Assembly: GCF_010389155.1 (NCBI RefSeq)
Contig: NC_057767.1
Span: forward strand, 4,199,765 to 4,263,764
Source: Erigeron canadensis
Lineage: Eukaryota > Streptophyta > Magnoliopsida > Asterales > Asteraceae
Direction of reading: 5' to 3'
DNA: 64,000 nucleotides
Within the stretch, counting starts at the first letter, position 1; every line of letters starts with the position of its first letter. The translations under genes were made by a program, and so were the position numbers. Below, piece after piece: positions 48,261 to 60,389 of this stretch. The notes under the pieces were generated by a model, which was not told where the DNA came from, did no database searches, and saw only the letters and a list, made by a program, of their open reading frames with translations.

Positions 48261-48945
48261 GTTATATGTGTTCATCTTTTTTATCGTAATTTTTTTGTAA
48301 TTTTTTTTTGTTTCATCTTCTTTCCAAGCTTTACTAATAACATTCATAGCCGTTAGAAAAGATTGTTTTAAAAGTAAAGGATACTTAATGCATATAAATA
48401 TGTTAAACCTCCATAATTGGTGATTTGGACTACTTTTATATGAGTTATGACCGGATTCCCTCAAGTTGTCTAACATGACTAGTGCAACTCTTGGATGTTG
48501 GATTAAAATCAAGGATCTTTAAATTTTGACTTTTGATTTTCATCGAAAGGCCAAAATGTTTTCAACTTGATCTATCAAGTTGAAAACAACTTTATATAAT
48601 CTCTTCCCATGACAACCCCTTTGTTGTCTAGTGGAGGAGACTCCTAATGCAAAAAGTTGTCACAAAACTTAATTTTCTAGTGCATAGTGCAAAGAGAGTC
48701 ATCTAATTATTTGTTGAAGATTTGCTAACTAGTATACTGCATTTAAAAGTTAAATTATTAGATTGAATTAATAAGTATTAAATATACTTTTTGATGATTT
48801 AAAAAATACGGATTTCATTATATGCACCATGAGGCACTAGTTACAACTTCATGTCAAAGTTACAATTGAAACACATTAAATAACAAAAAATATCCAACAT
48901 CCAAATCAATAAATTTACACACAAAAATTTTATACTAGAGTGCCA
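48261..48945. other. Gene-free spacer
   Basis: AT-rich, with CAACTTGATCTATCAAGTTG at 48563-48582, a 20-base palindrome. No coding signal is seen. Confidence 0.4.
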
Positions 48946-49338
48946 ATTCTACTCAATGGCGGATCTAGGTTTTGAACTTACGTAGGTCCTAAATAAAAAC
49001 TTGATGACTTAATTAAAACATAGAAAAAAAATGAAATTAGGTTCATCCCTATGAATGTAAAAAAAAGAAAAAAGTTCGGGATCCAACTTGCGAGCCAATA
49101 AGCCCCTAAAATAGTAATTTGTATGCTACAAATTAGATACATCACGAATACTCATAACAAATGAAGGAATTTTATTGAACAGAATTACGAAACCACGTCT
49201 AAAATTATCAATGTTTTCATTTCAAATGTGTAGATATAACAAACATTAATCAAAGTACCAACACGTACATACGTATGTTAAAATAAATGTAAAATCGTCT
49301 TTCACGATTTTTGGTTCTTATACCGACATTTACATATG

Positions 49339-49382
<44 letters not shown>

Positions 49383-49483
49383 AAAGATAATTTGAAATCA
49401 ACTAAAAAAAGTCTAAAAAAGGATCATTGATTTTCGTAAGTTACACACCACCATCATGATCTACTATGATATACAAGACTTTT

Positions 49484-49614
49484 TTGTAAAAACACTAAGA
49501 CTTTCCGGCGACGGGCCCACAGAAAAATCATGTGTAAGTTAACTTACACATGATTTTAACTTACACATGATTTTTCTGTGGGTTCGTCGCCGGAAAGTCT
49601 TAGTGTTTTTACAA
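49484..49614. mobile_element. 131-bp near-perfect hairpin
   Basis: Left arm TTGTAAAAACACTAAGACTT then TCCGGCGACGGGCCCACAGA and on to GTAAGTTAA; the right arm is its reverse complement up to TTTTTACAA, with two changes in the GGGCCCACAG/CTGTGGGTTC part. The loop contains an extra CTTACACATGATTTTAA unit. It may be a nested fold-back element or a potential small-RNA hairpin. Confidence 0.85.
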
Positions 49615-50429
49615 ATATATATATATTTATACATATGTACCATATATTTATATGCAACGTACATTAATATATACATACCACCGTACGCCTACAACCCCAT
49701 TCGGGATTCCACCCCCAATTTGGAGGGTCGTTGCCACTATCTCCGCCGTGAAGTGCAGCCATTTTAACCTACATCAGCCGTCCCAATTTATAAAATAACA
49801 TAAAACAAACATAAAAGTCATAAAAAAGGTGCGACCTAAATTAACATATTTTGGACACAAAATTGTTTTTCAAAATTATTATACCTAAAATGACCACTTT
49901 TTTGCAACTTTTTTTCAAACCTTCGTTTATAACATTAATACTAACCTAATAACAACTATATTAACAATTACAATCATACTAAAAAGTGTTTTCTAAGAAT
50001 CATATTTTGAACTATAATAAACAATAATCATAACTACAAATGTTTTCTTAAAAATTTTTGAATTTCCAAAAATCATATCATTCCTAACTATAATAACATA
50101 AGTAATCTTTCCTAACTATAATACTATAACATTTCTATAACTAATACTTTCTAACATATATTTACTAACACTTGAGCCTAACATATATTTTCTATAACAA
50201 ACATATATTTTATATAACATTAAACTATAACATTTATATAACTAATATTTTCTAACACATATTTTTTCTAACTTTTTTTTTCAACATATATTTTCAAACA
50301 AAAATATATAACAATTCTATAACTAATAGTTTCTATAAGAAATAAATATTTGATAACATTATTATATATTAAAATAAAAACAAGTATTTAAAAGGTAAAT
50401 GAGTGTTACCTCGTCTGAAAAATGGTTTA

Positions 50430-50660
50430 CCGGAAAAAAGAGTAGAACAAATAACGGATGGCTGGGCGGAAAAAATATGCGTCGCCGGAAAACGATATCG
50501 CGGGAGTAAACCGGAAAACTTTCAAATCTGTTTTCCCGTATATCAGTGGTGGAAAATAGGTTCCCCGCAAAACTGGTACGCCGGAAAATATAATCGCCGG
50601 AAAAATGTAGCCGCTAAAAAAACGCCTGAAAATGGACTCCGGGAGGCCGGAAAAGGTAGG
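50430..50660 (+). repeat. Cluster of six CCGGAAAA motifs
   Basis: CCGGAAAA recurs six times in about 230 bases, often as GCCGGAAAA. It lies subterminally in the hAT-type element, where transposase-binding repeats are expected. Confidence 0.6.
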
Positions 50661-50838
50661 TCGTGTAAAAAAGAACGTTGATAACGATGATGAGGGGATA
50701 GATGGCCGGATTTGTGAGTTATACTAATGGAGAAGAAATGATTTTCTGGAGAAATTTTAAGTTTTTACGGAGGAGACGAACGAATGAAACGAAGAAGAGA
50801 GAGCTGCCTTGTTTATACCGAAATACTGCAATGGGGGT

Positions 50839-50962
50839 CCCACTATTTGTGGCGACGTCGCCGCTAATAGTGGGGGCCACCACCACGTGAAACGGTTTAA
50901 CGTTGCAGAGACATGTGAACGGGGGACCCACTATTTACGGCGACGTCGCCGCTAATAGTGGG
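50839..50962. repeat. Two copies of a 36-bp GC-rich quasi-palindrome
   Basis: Both copies (50839-50874 and 50927-50962) have CCCACTATT, a GGCGACGTCGCC core (a perfect 12-bp palindrome with an ACGT centre) and AATAGTGGG. They are 88 bp apart. The arms pair, so each can form a cruciform. Confidence 0.85.
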
Positions 50963-51177
50963 TGGTCGGGTTACGCGCCAACGCCTGGTCAGGTTACGCG
51001 CTTCGTTTTTCAATTCCAGTAATATGTGCAACATAATGTTTTTCCCATACACACGAATAAGCTGTTAAGGTAGGTCCTAATCAAATTTATAAGTAGGTCC
51101 TTTAAAAAATACTACATTGTCTCTAGAAATTTTCCGAAACTACCTAGTTGTACACTAGATCCGCCCTTGATTCTACT

Positions 51178-51899
51178 CCATACAAAACAGAATAAATATA
51201 TAATATAGCAAATGATTCTACATAATCATCCTCCATTATCTGTATATAAACATGATAAGACAATAAATGAAATTCGCAACTTGGAAAAGTGGTAAATGAC
51301 ATCGACCCCACATATGAAATAGATATACACTTATACAGTTAAGACCATAAATGAAATTAGCAAGTTGGGAAAGTGGTAATGGTATGATTGGCATGTACTC
51401 CGGCCCAACCTTTTCTTATTTATAACAATTTTTAGGCATTCACAACAGTACGTGCTTTATATAATTGTATACTATATGGTACAAACAACATGTACATTTG
51501 TTGTGAATGGCAAAAAACAGTTGTAGGTATATCATTTCCCAAATTACATCTTTTCATATATCTACATCTTTTCATCTCCTTCAAATTACCCAATCAAATT
51601 AATTACTCCACTTCATTTTAAACTTTCAACATTTTTTAGTGGTAACTATCACTCTCAACTTTTTTTTCATCACCCTCAACTCTCTCAACCTTTTTTTCAT
51701 GTCTCTCAACTTTTTCAATCTTTTCTTTCATCTTTTTTTTCATCTCTCTGCGAGAATAATACTCCCCACCCAAACTTTCTTGCATCTCCCTCCTATCTCT
51801 CTTGAGGGGCGGCCGAACCCCCTCTCATCTCCCGAGCTGACTCCCTCCCCCTTATGCAACACTTATTCAAACGCTTTGTTTTTAATAATAGTAAATGAG
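51178..51899. other. Gene-free, pyrimidine-rich spacer
   Basis: Strong CT bias from 51630 to 51870 with repeated CTCTCAACTTTTT blocks. The open frame across it is a low-complexity product of this bias. The last eight bases (TAAATGAG) are the target duplication of the next element. Confidence 0.5.
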
Positions 51900-52096
51900 C
51901 AGGGGCGGTACTAAAGGGGGGGCAAGGGGGTCCAATGCCCCCCCTCCAAATTTAAATTTTGTCATGTATTTTTAAATTTTTCATAAATTTTTAAAATTTT
52001 TTTATAGGTTTTTAACATTTTGCCCCCTTTTAGATTTATTTTTTATAAGTTTTCTAAGTTTGTCCTCTTTGAAATTTTTTTCTGGTACCGCCTCTG
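51900..52096. mobile_element. 197-bp hAT MITE with perfect 8-bp target duplication
   Basis: The ends CAGGGGCGGTACTA and TGGTACCGCCTCTG are inverted repeats, with one mismatch in the first 11 bases. TAAATGAG flanks both sides exactly (51892-51899 and 52097-52104). Its interior has a GGGGGGGCAAGGGGG stretch paired loosely with the CCCCCCCTCC that follows. The terminal CAGGGGCGG resembles the 48954 element, so one transposase may have moved both. Confidence 0.92.
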
Positions 52097-52104
52097 TAAA
52101 TGAG

Positions 52105-53989
52105 TGTTGGGCCGTATTTAGCTCAAGTGTTTTAAGTGTAATAGACTAATAGATGAAATGAGAGTTTTTTTTTAAATAGATATAATAGCCCAAGATTATT
52201 CTAGCCTAAATAAGAATTAAAGAAACTACATATAAGTCACTAAACTTAAAATTAATTACTAAAATAAATGTTGTAGAAACAAAAGTAGAAACACGAACAC
52301 CTATCAAATCCTATTGAAAAGATATTGATACTAACTTTAACGTGCTACCGTACTCTTCTCATGGTATCTGCGGATTTTATTGAAAAACAACTTAACACAA
52401 TCAAGATTAAAAATGACAAATATTCAACCCAACTCGAAACTCGACCATAGTTCCAAACCTAACACCTGTATATTTAACAATTGCAACGACGATAGTTCCA
52501 AACCTAACACCTGCATAACCTTATGGCAAGTGCAAATTCATGCTTAGTGCTTACCAGTGTCATCCCCAATCCTGTGATCATTTCGTGCATTCAAAACACC
52601 CATACTTACACATAACCATCAACAGAACTTGGAAATCTTTATAAAAGGGAACAAATTTTTGATATCGAATTCTTGTGGGGGTCATAATAAAATAAATAAC
52701 GAAAAATAAAAAATAAAATAAATAAAATAAACTAGTATAAATTTAAGACATTGTGTGTAAATTTTAGAATTTTAATTTTAACTACAAGCCAAACTTGTAG
52801 AGGTACGACAACCCCTTCCTGCGCTTCATATCTTTTGTCAGATGATATCGCTAAAAGTGAGTATAACACTTTAGTGAGCTTATAGGCAATTGGAGATATA
52901 ATCAACACAGTGACACACCATTAGCTAGGCAAACATAAGGAGCAGAATTTTATTACTAAACTGAATCCATTTTTAACCAACATGTACATCACATAAATCA
53001 AATAATAAACATCAATGAACAAATGTACCAACCTTATTACTATATAAAACCTCTTATAGAGATGTAATCCGGAATCATATAATCATTATCCCACCCGAGT
53101 AATCCCCTTAACACTCACTTTTTTTAGCTTAAGCACGCTTATTGCACAATCAAGCTTTCAAGTCCTTAGCAGTTAGCACATAAACAAACATCACATAATC
53201 ATTTCCACATATACTAAGAATATACTGAAATTGTTAGAATATATGAACATAAACACATAACAAATTACGAGTACGCAGCGGAATAGAAACGTATATGCAA
53301 TCTAATTAATTAACAAAGTAAAGGATCGAAACGTGTACATTTGCGTAAAGCTTCCAATAATGTTATTAATAATTATTATTATTATATAAGGGTCTAAACT
53401 AAAACCCCTATACGATCACACACTTAACACCCCTATGATATATGCTAGTACCCGATCACGAACTCACAAACCCGTTGTGTATCTCCTTAATTCAAAAACC
53501 CCATGAGCCGAAAAACCATTTGTTGCTTATCCAACAAATAGAACTACAATTAATACCATGTATTAATTATGCTAGTACCATGTGGAAGTTCGAACGGCAC
53601 AAAACCAATTTTGGTTTTTCTTTTGTTCGACCGAAAGAAGAAAGAGAGAAGAGAAGGTTTTGTATATGGTTTTTACAAATTTAATTGTCTTTTAAATTTC
53701 TTAACCCTTAACCCAATAGTTTGGATTTTAAACTTGGTGAATAAGTTTAGTCAAAACCTAAAAATCTCTTGGAAATTTTGGCCCCCTTTATTAGTGTACA
53801 GGAAACTTTTCAATTTACACTTTAATCCTTTTCTTTTAATTAATTAATAAACACTATTAATCTTTTAATAGTTTATTAATTATTTCATGATCAAATTAAT
53901 TAGTATATTACTTTAATACATTAATTAATTACATAGAGTTTAAATACAAATCAAAACTAGCCATATCAAATTAATTAGTATATTACTTT
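52105..53989. other. Gene-free region; possible old LTR and a 25-bp direct repeat
   Basis: AT-rich, with AAAATAAATAAA repeats at 52690-52740. From 53231 (TGTTAGAATATATG, then GCAGCGGAATAG) the sequence resembles a Copia-type LTR end, but no matching second end was found. ATCAAATTAATTAGTATATT plus ACTTT occurs at 53890-53914 and again at 53965-53989, the second copy ending exactly where the LINE begins. Confidence 0.4.
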
Positions 53990-56900
53990 GATTTGTCTAT
54001 GGTTTGGGGTAATGGGAATTATGAATATGATGCTGTGGGGGCTAGGGGTAGATCAGGAGGGTTGATTAGTATTTGGAATCCGAGGAGGTTCAAAAAAATT
54101 AAAACCATCTCGGAACAAAACTTTATTATGACTACTGGGAACCTTGTTGAAGACGGCTCTTTGGTTCATGTGGTTAATGTTTACGCCCCGCAGAGAGTGG
54201 GGGAAAAAAGAACTTTGTGGGAGTGTCTATTGGCGTTGATGCAAGGTATGGATGGGATGTGGATTTTTATAGGGGACTTCAACTCGGTTAGATGGGATTG
54301 TGAGAGAAAAAATTCTAAATTCAATAGTAGCGCGGCCCGGGATTTCAATTACTTCATTGATGAAGCTTGCTTACAAGAATTTAAAATGCAGGGTAGTAGA
54401 TTCACTTTTTTGACAGGTACGGGGAAGTCCGCAAAAATGAGTAAAATCGATAGAATGTTGGTTTGTCAGAACTTTTTTAATAGGTGGAATGGGGCCTGCC
54501 TTAGAGCGTTACCAAGGGAATTGTCTGATCATAGTCCCATATTGTTAACAATTGGTGATACTAATTTTGGTGCTAAACCGTTCAAGTGGTTTAATTCGTG
54601 GCTTGATCGAGATGGGTGCGAAGATATTAAGGAGGCCTGGTCGAATGTCCATTTTGAGGGCCCGGCAGATATGGTTATTTCTAAAAAGTTGTTGGCGGTT
54701 AAGGGGGCGCTTAAAAATTGGTGGATTTCGGTTAAAGCTAAAGAAGAGGCAGAAATGGAGAACCTCACGAACGACATTAGACGTTTAGAGTTGGATATGG
54801 AGAACCGTGAATTAGAGGAGGAAGAGTTGTGGGTTTGGGAGGAAAGTAAGAAAGAGGTGGACAGACTATTGTTTATGAAGAATAAGGATTTGAAGCAGAA
54901 ATCTAGGGTGACTTGGGCGTCTGTGGGAGATGAAAATTCAGCATATTTTCATCGTTGTATTAATGGCAGGAAAGCGGCAAATAACATCCCAGGTGCTCTG
55001 GTTAACGGGGACTGGATCTCCAAACCACCGTTAGTCAAACGGGAAGTCCTTCGGTTCTTTAGAGCGCTCTTTAGCGATACTAACCCTAGAAGACCATTGT
55101 TTTTGTGTGATGATTTTAAACAGGTTCCAGCAGAGAAGAAAGATGAGTTGATTGCTCCTTTTTCTAGGGAAGAAATAAAAGAAGCTATAGCTGATTGTGG
55201 GTCTGAGAAGGCCCCTGGTCCAGACGGGTTTAATTTTTTCTTTATCAAACACTTCTGGGCGCTGCTGGAAGATGATTTTTTGAGGTTATTTGAAGAGTTT
55301 TATGAAGCCGGTATAATCAGTAAAGAGTGCAGCTTATCATACATCACACTGATCGCAAAAAATAATACTTCATTGGGCTTGAAAGATTACCGGCCTATAA
55401 ACCTTGTGGGGGTTATCAGTAAAGTGATTTCGAAAGTGGTAGCGACTAGAATTAAAAAGGTTATTGGGGACGTTATCTCTGATTCGCAATCCGCTTTTCT
55501 TAAAGATCGGTTCATCTTGGACGGGCCCCTTGTCCTAAATGAACTTATTGGTTGGCTTAAGAAGTATAGTAAGAAGGCGTATTTGTTGAAGATTGATTTT
55601 GAAAAGGCGTACGACAACCTAAATTGGGGTTTTCTTATGGATATCTTAGATCAAATGGGCTTCCCCGATAGATGGTGTTTATGGATCAGAGGTATTGTTC
55701 AGTCGGCCCGGTCGGCGGTGTTGGTAAATGGGTCGCCTACGTTTGAGTTTGATTGTCAAAAAGGGCTTAGACAAGGCGATCCTTTATCCCCGTTTCTTTT
55801 TCTTATCGTTATGGAGGGTTTGGCGAAGTTAATGGATCGGGCTTCTTCGTTGGGGGATATTGAAGGCTTTGTAGTGACCAAGGGAGGGCCGAAAATTACA
55901 CACATGTTGTATGCGGATGACGCATTATTAATGGGCTCTTGGTTTATTACTAACATTATGAATACTAATCGCCTGCTTCGTATTTTCCATATGGTTTCTG
56001 GCCTGCGAATTAATGTTCATAAGTTTCACATTTTTGGTTTGGGTGTGTATGCTTCTGATATCGATGCTATGGCCGAGATATTGGGGTGTAAAGTTGGTGA
56101 GTTCCCGTTTAAATATCTTGGAGTCAAGATTGGAGCGAATATGAATCGTTCGTCTCATTGGGATTCGGTTATAGAGACGGTGCGTGGGAGACTCCAATCT
56201 TGGAAGGCTAGGATGTTATCTATGGGAGGGCGATTAACGTTGATAAAATCGGTTTTGGCAAGTCTCCCGGTTTATTATCTTTCGTTATTCAAGGCTCCTA
56301 AGGAAGTTATTGATAACATAGAGGGTTTGATGAGAAGATTCTTATGGTTTGGAAACAAAGAGGGTAAAGGCATCCATTGGGTTGCTTGGGACGTGGTGAC
56401 GAGACCAAAGAAGTATGGTGGTCTGGGTATAACAAAACTGTCTGATATGAATTTGGCGTTGCTCGTAAAGTGGGCTTGGAGGTTTAAAACGATTCACGAT
56501 GGCCTGTGGAGAAAGGTGGTTATTGGTATCCATGGTGGTCGAAGTAATTGGACTTTCTTGCCAGTGTAAAAAGCGTTACCAGGGACTTGGAAGGCGATTG
56601 TTAATGTTTTAGAGAAGATTTGGATTAATGGTAGGCACATCCATGAGCTTTTTTCTTGTCGGCTTGGGAATGGTAAGAGCATCAGCCTTTGGAAGGATGT
56701 GTGGTATGGAGACATTAGTCTTCAATACAGATGGCCTGCTCTGTTCGCTTTAGAAAGAGATAAACATTGTTCTGTGAGTAGTCGGCTGGTTACTGAAGGC
56801 ACGCAGGTCAAAGTCGTGAATAATTGGGCGGTGGGGGCTAATACAGTCGAAGGTATCTCTGAGACTCAAGACTTGATGTTTATGCTGACCCAGATCAGAC

Positions 56901-57591
56901 TTAAGCAGTGCAAAGATACCTGGATATGGAATAATAATCCGACAGTCGCCTTTTCTGTGGCTGTGGTCAAAGCCGATTTATGGCAGATTTATGCAGGCTC
57001 TATTAACAGGTTTCAATGGGTTAAGTGGGTGCCCATCAAGGTCAATACGTTGGTCTGGAGAATCGATAAAGGTAGAGTTCCTACGCGCCTTGAGTTGATT
57101 AAAAGAAATGTCGTTTTGCCTTGTTCGCTTTGTCCGATGTGCAACCTGGTAGACGAAGGTATTGATCACGTTTTTTTCGAGTGTGGCTTCTCTTTCGGGG
57201 TGTGGTCTAGCGTTTGGAATTGGTGCAAGCTTAGCGTCAATTCTTTTGCGGGTCTTGAAGATATTATCCAGTGGCTGAATCTGCCTAATGGTTCGTATAA
57301 AGGAAAGAAAATTGTTCGTGGGATTTTTCTTGTTACTTTATGGGCTCTTTGGAAAGAACGCAATAAGGTGGTTTTTCAGAATGGTGATCCGAAAGTTATG
57401 GAGGTGGTTTCCTTGGTCAAGTCTATGTCTTTTATCTGGTTAAAGTATAGATCCAAGTTTTCTAGGATTGTTTGGAATGAATGGGTCAAATACCCTCTGT
57501 ATATGATGTAATTGTTGGTGGGAGTGGTCCGTTTTTTGGGGCTTCCTCCTTGTTGTTTTGAATGAAAGCTTTTTTTCCAAAAAAAAAAAAA
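53990..57591 (+). mobile_element. 5'-truncated LINE (non-LTR retrotransposon)
   Basis: Coding homology starts abruptly inside the endonuclease domain and ends at an A-tract (57579-57591), as expected for a LINE truncated at its 5' end during target-primed reverse transcription. No 5' UTR, ORF1 or N-terminal endonuclease part is present. I found no convincing target duplication around the A-tract. The 25-bp direct repeat ending at 53989 may be a junction product. Confidence 0.9.
53999..57511 (+). pseudogene. LINE ORF2: endonuclease, reverse transcriptase, zf-RVT; one stop
   Basis: One frame runs from the truncated start (MVWGNGNYEYDAVGARGRSG) to 57511, broken only by TAA at 56567-56569. The endonuclease part keeps FIGDFNSVR and SDHSPIL but lacks the N-terminal Asn/Glu residues. 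The reverse transcriptase has GPDGFNFFFIKHFW, DYRPINLVG, FEKAYDNLNW, GLRQGDPLSPFLFLIVMEGL and the catalytic YADD (about residue 640). The C-terminal zinc-binding region reads CSLCPMCNLVDEGIDHVFFEC. The single stop and truncation mean no full product. The low number of lesions suggests a fairly recent insertion. Confidence 0.92.
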
Positions 57592-58520
57592 TCATTTTAT
57601 CTAACTCCTTAGATTTAAATAAATATCGGAGTCATATACCAAACAGAATCACTTCAATTCCAACTGATCACGCAACTTATTTTTATCTTCAAATTATTAT
57701 GACCAGTTTGAGTTAAGTCAAACTACTATCCAATCATCATCATAGATCATGTAAGTTAGCTCTAAATTTTAATGTCACTTGAATAATGACCAGCTTTTTT
57801 TTTTCTTTTCTTTTTTTGAAGTGTACATAGGTTGTGAACAAGTATTTACCCCCAGTCCTTTTAATCTCAGCCATTCAATCATCATAGATCATGTAAGTCA
57901 GCTCTAAATTTTATATCTTGATATGACACGCATTTTGTCTATGTAACTAAAAGAGGCTTAGAAAAATATCAGGACATTGTGTTATCTTTTTGAAGTTTTG
58001 AACTGTATGAAGTTGATCAGGTTATGTAAGTTGAGCTGCATGCATTTATCGTAACTCGTAAGCATTTTTTTAATCATGGAGTTCATATTTTTCTTGGTTT
58101 ATAATTTTCAGAATCTCCTGTTATCATTTGAGGTAAATTTAAATATTTTCTAAACATTCCAAAAGAGTAGGCAGTGTTGCAATGTGTTTCATTATTATAA
58201 AAAGTTCACAAGTAGATACTCTAGCAAACCATGCATTGAGCATCTTCATAGGACCTATCTTTGAAGAAGTAGCACTCTAGCTTGGCAGATTTCAAACATC
58301 ACTGTAATCAACAATCGAAAACAACTACCGGCGGCGGCGGCAGTGGTTGGTGGCGAGTGGCGACGCACCTACGGCAGACAAAGGTACCTCGTCGACGATG
58401 ATTATACTGTGAGCTGGCGGTAAGAACTCATGAGTTGTAAACAATAGTGAGTCCGTGAGTGAATAGTTTTTGTAAATAAAGATGAGTGGATCTTCATGTA
58501 ATCATGTTGTAAACCTCTTA
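57592..58520. other. Gene-free spacer
   Basis: GATCATGTAAGT.AGCTCTAAAT occurs twice (57747 and 57887), an imperfect local duplication. A CGG trinucleotide run lies at 58328-58340. No gene is seen. Confidence 0.45.
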
Positions 58521-58874
58521 GGCCGGTGCTTATGAGGCGAAGCTTCTTGGAGCTTCTTGTTTGCCAACTCAGCATCACATCACTCAGGACTCTACTCAGG
58601 ACACTCACTGTATATAAATAAAAGCTTCTTGAAACTTCTTATTACATTATCAATTATTTTATAATTTATCTCTCACATACAAATACACATATATATGTCT
58701 CACACATATATAAAATAAAAATAAAAAACATTGCGACCCCACCTTTTCAGCGTTTTCCATATTCTCCAGGAAGACTCTTGCTTGAAGGCTCTCATCAAAG
58801 ACACCCACTATCTATAATGTTCAGCGGCTTCCAACCTTGAGGACGCACCTCAAGGACTATTATAAGCAACACCC
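58521..58874. mobile_element. Tourist-like MITE, 354 bp, TTA flanked
   Basis: Begins GGCCGGTGCTTATGAGGCG and ends ...ATAAGCAACACCC, imperfect inverted repeats. TTA lies on both sides (58518-58520 and 58875-58877), the PIF/Harbinger target. No coding sequence. Its right TTA is shared with the next element. Confidence 0.75.
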
Positions 58875-58877
58875 TTA

Positions 58878-59504
58878 GGCCGGTGCTTATAGACATCTTT
58901 GGAGGAGCGTCCTCTGACGTGGAGAAGTTGGACTTCATCGGCAGCTAGCGTCCCGCGCCCTGCATCCGAACAAAAATTCTCCACCAAGAAGTTGGAGGAC
59001 GGAGGAAAGGTGGGCCACATAGATGTTTTCGTTTTTTTTTTCTGGTTTCTAAACATATATATATATATATATATATGTCAATATATGTGTAGGTGGTTGT
59101 AAATTTGCAGGTAAATGGCTGAGGAAGATGACGCACATTTATAAATATATCATATAATAAGCAATTTTCATATTTACCCCTATAGTATAATATATTTATG
59201 AAATAACTCTTGAGTTTTAATAGTTTTTAATTTATCAATTTAGTCCCTAACATTAATTTATTATTATTCTTTTATTTATATTTTCTAAATTTTATTCATC
59301 TAAATATGTTTAATTTTATTTTTATTTTCTAAAAAAATAGTTATTTAATTTTATGTTTAAGTAATTGGAAATTATAAAAGAATTGATGATGTCGCGAAAA
59401 AGTTATGAAGAAGTTGTCCTTATAGACAGTGGAAGTCCTGAGTAATATGATGCTGATGTGACAGGAAAGAAGTTCTAAGAAGACCACCCTTATAAGCATA
59501 GGCC
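58878..59504. mobile_element. Tourist-like MITE, 627 bp, TTA flanked
   Basis: Begins GGCCGGTGCTTATAGAC and ends CTTATAAGCATAGGCC, with TTA on both sides (58875-58877 and 59505-59507). Same family as the 58521 element and placed head to tail with it. The interior has a TA repeat (59056-59077) and AT-rich filler. Confidence 0.78.
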
Positions 59505-60389
59505 TTAGAGAAAATAGAGGTTTGGAAACCTCTTAGAGAATATGACGTGTTTAAGAGGTTTGAGCCTCTGGATCTGAGCCAAAAACAAACACTCAATATT
59601 TGCAAAACCTCTTGAATCTTCTTTTTCAGTTGGAACAAAGAGGTTATTTAGATATTTTCTTAAAAAACAAATGAGGCCTTATTTTTTTCCAAAATTTGAG
59701 CCCCTTTCTAAGTTATAATATTTTGGAAGTTGAACATTTTGTCAAATTGTTGTCGTTATTAGTAATTTCTTTTTTCTTTCAAGAAATGAGAAAGTATATA
59801 AATTATAAAATTTAGGCATTCCGCATTTATGATATTTGTATTTTTACTAAACAATTTTTTTTTCCATTCTAACTATTAACTCGCTCTTAAACATTTATAT
59901 ATATATATATATCTCATAATTTAAAAATGCTGAGTGTAGTTTTATAAAAATTCCTTATAATTTTATTTTTTTATTTATAGTACTGTTGGGCTTGAAATTA
60001 CAGAAAATAAAAAAAAATATCTGAGGTTGACTAGTAAAAGTGTTCAATAACATCTCAAGGATATATTTATTAGGCCGCCTACATCATCAATTATTCCTTT
60101 TCGGATAAACTAAATAAGACTGAGCATAATTTTCCAAGTTTCGAACCATCCTAATTCTAATATCGAAAAGTGGTACCGAATGAGAAATGAGATCGAGACC
60201 GGTGTCTACTTTTATTTTTATTCACGATATCTGAGATTATGTTACCAGAAAATGCACCAAATGATAAATAAAACCGATACCAATATTGCATTTTGTAGAT
60301 TTTCAATGAAAAACCTTCCTTTATTTTACACCAAGGTTTATGGGAAGTAAAAATTTGTTGGACTAACCTGTAATATAGAGCCCATAAGA

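Larger units (their letters stand above)
48954..51169. mobile_element. 2.2-kb non-autonomous hAT-type element with 8-bp target duplication
   Basis: The ends CAATGGCGGATCTAG and CTAGATCCGCCCTTG are inverted repeats with one mismatch. ATTCTACT flanks both sides exactly (48946-48953 and 51170-51177). The CA(A/G)GGGCGGATCTAG end and 8-bp duplication indicate hAT. Inner subterminal GTAGGTCCTA blocks occur at both ends (48981; 51070 and 51093 inverted). The interior has no transposase. It holds a fold-back at 49484-49614, six CCGGAAAA motifs in 50430-50660, and two quasi-palindromes at 50839-50962. Short open frames inside it (50403-50931) look like chance frames in GC-richer DNA. Confidence 0.88.

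Noticed and set aside
49320..49380. Possible CRISPR-like or satellite array
   Set aside because: It is a plain TA dinucleotide run; no spaced repeats occur anywhere in the window.
50403..50931. Open frames of 62-92 codons in both strands
   Set aside because: They lie in the GC-richer interior of a hAT-type element, with composition from repeated CCGGAAAA and palindromes, and no start context or homology.
53231..53990. Possible Copia LTR starting TGTTAGAATA
   Set aside because: No matching second LTR, primer-binding site or polymerase remains; only listed as a hint in the spacer entry.
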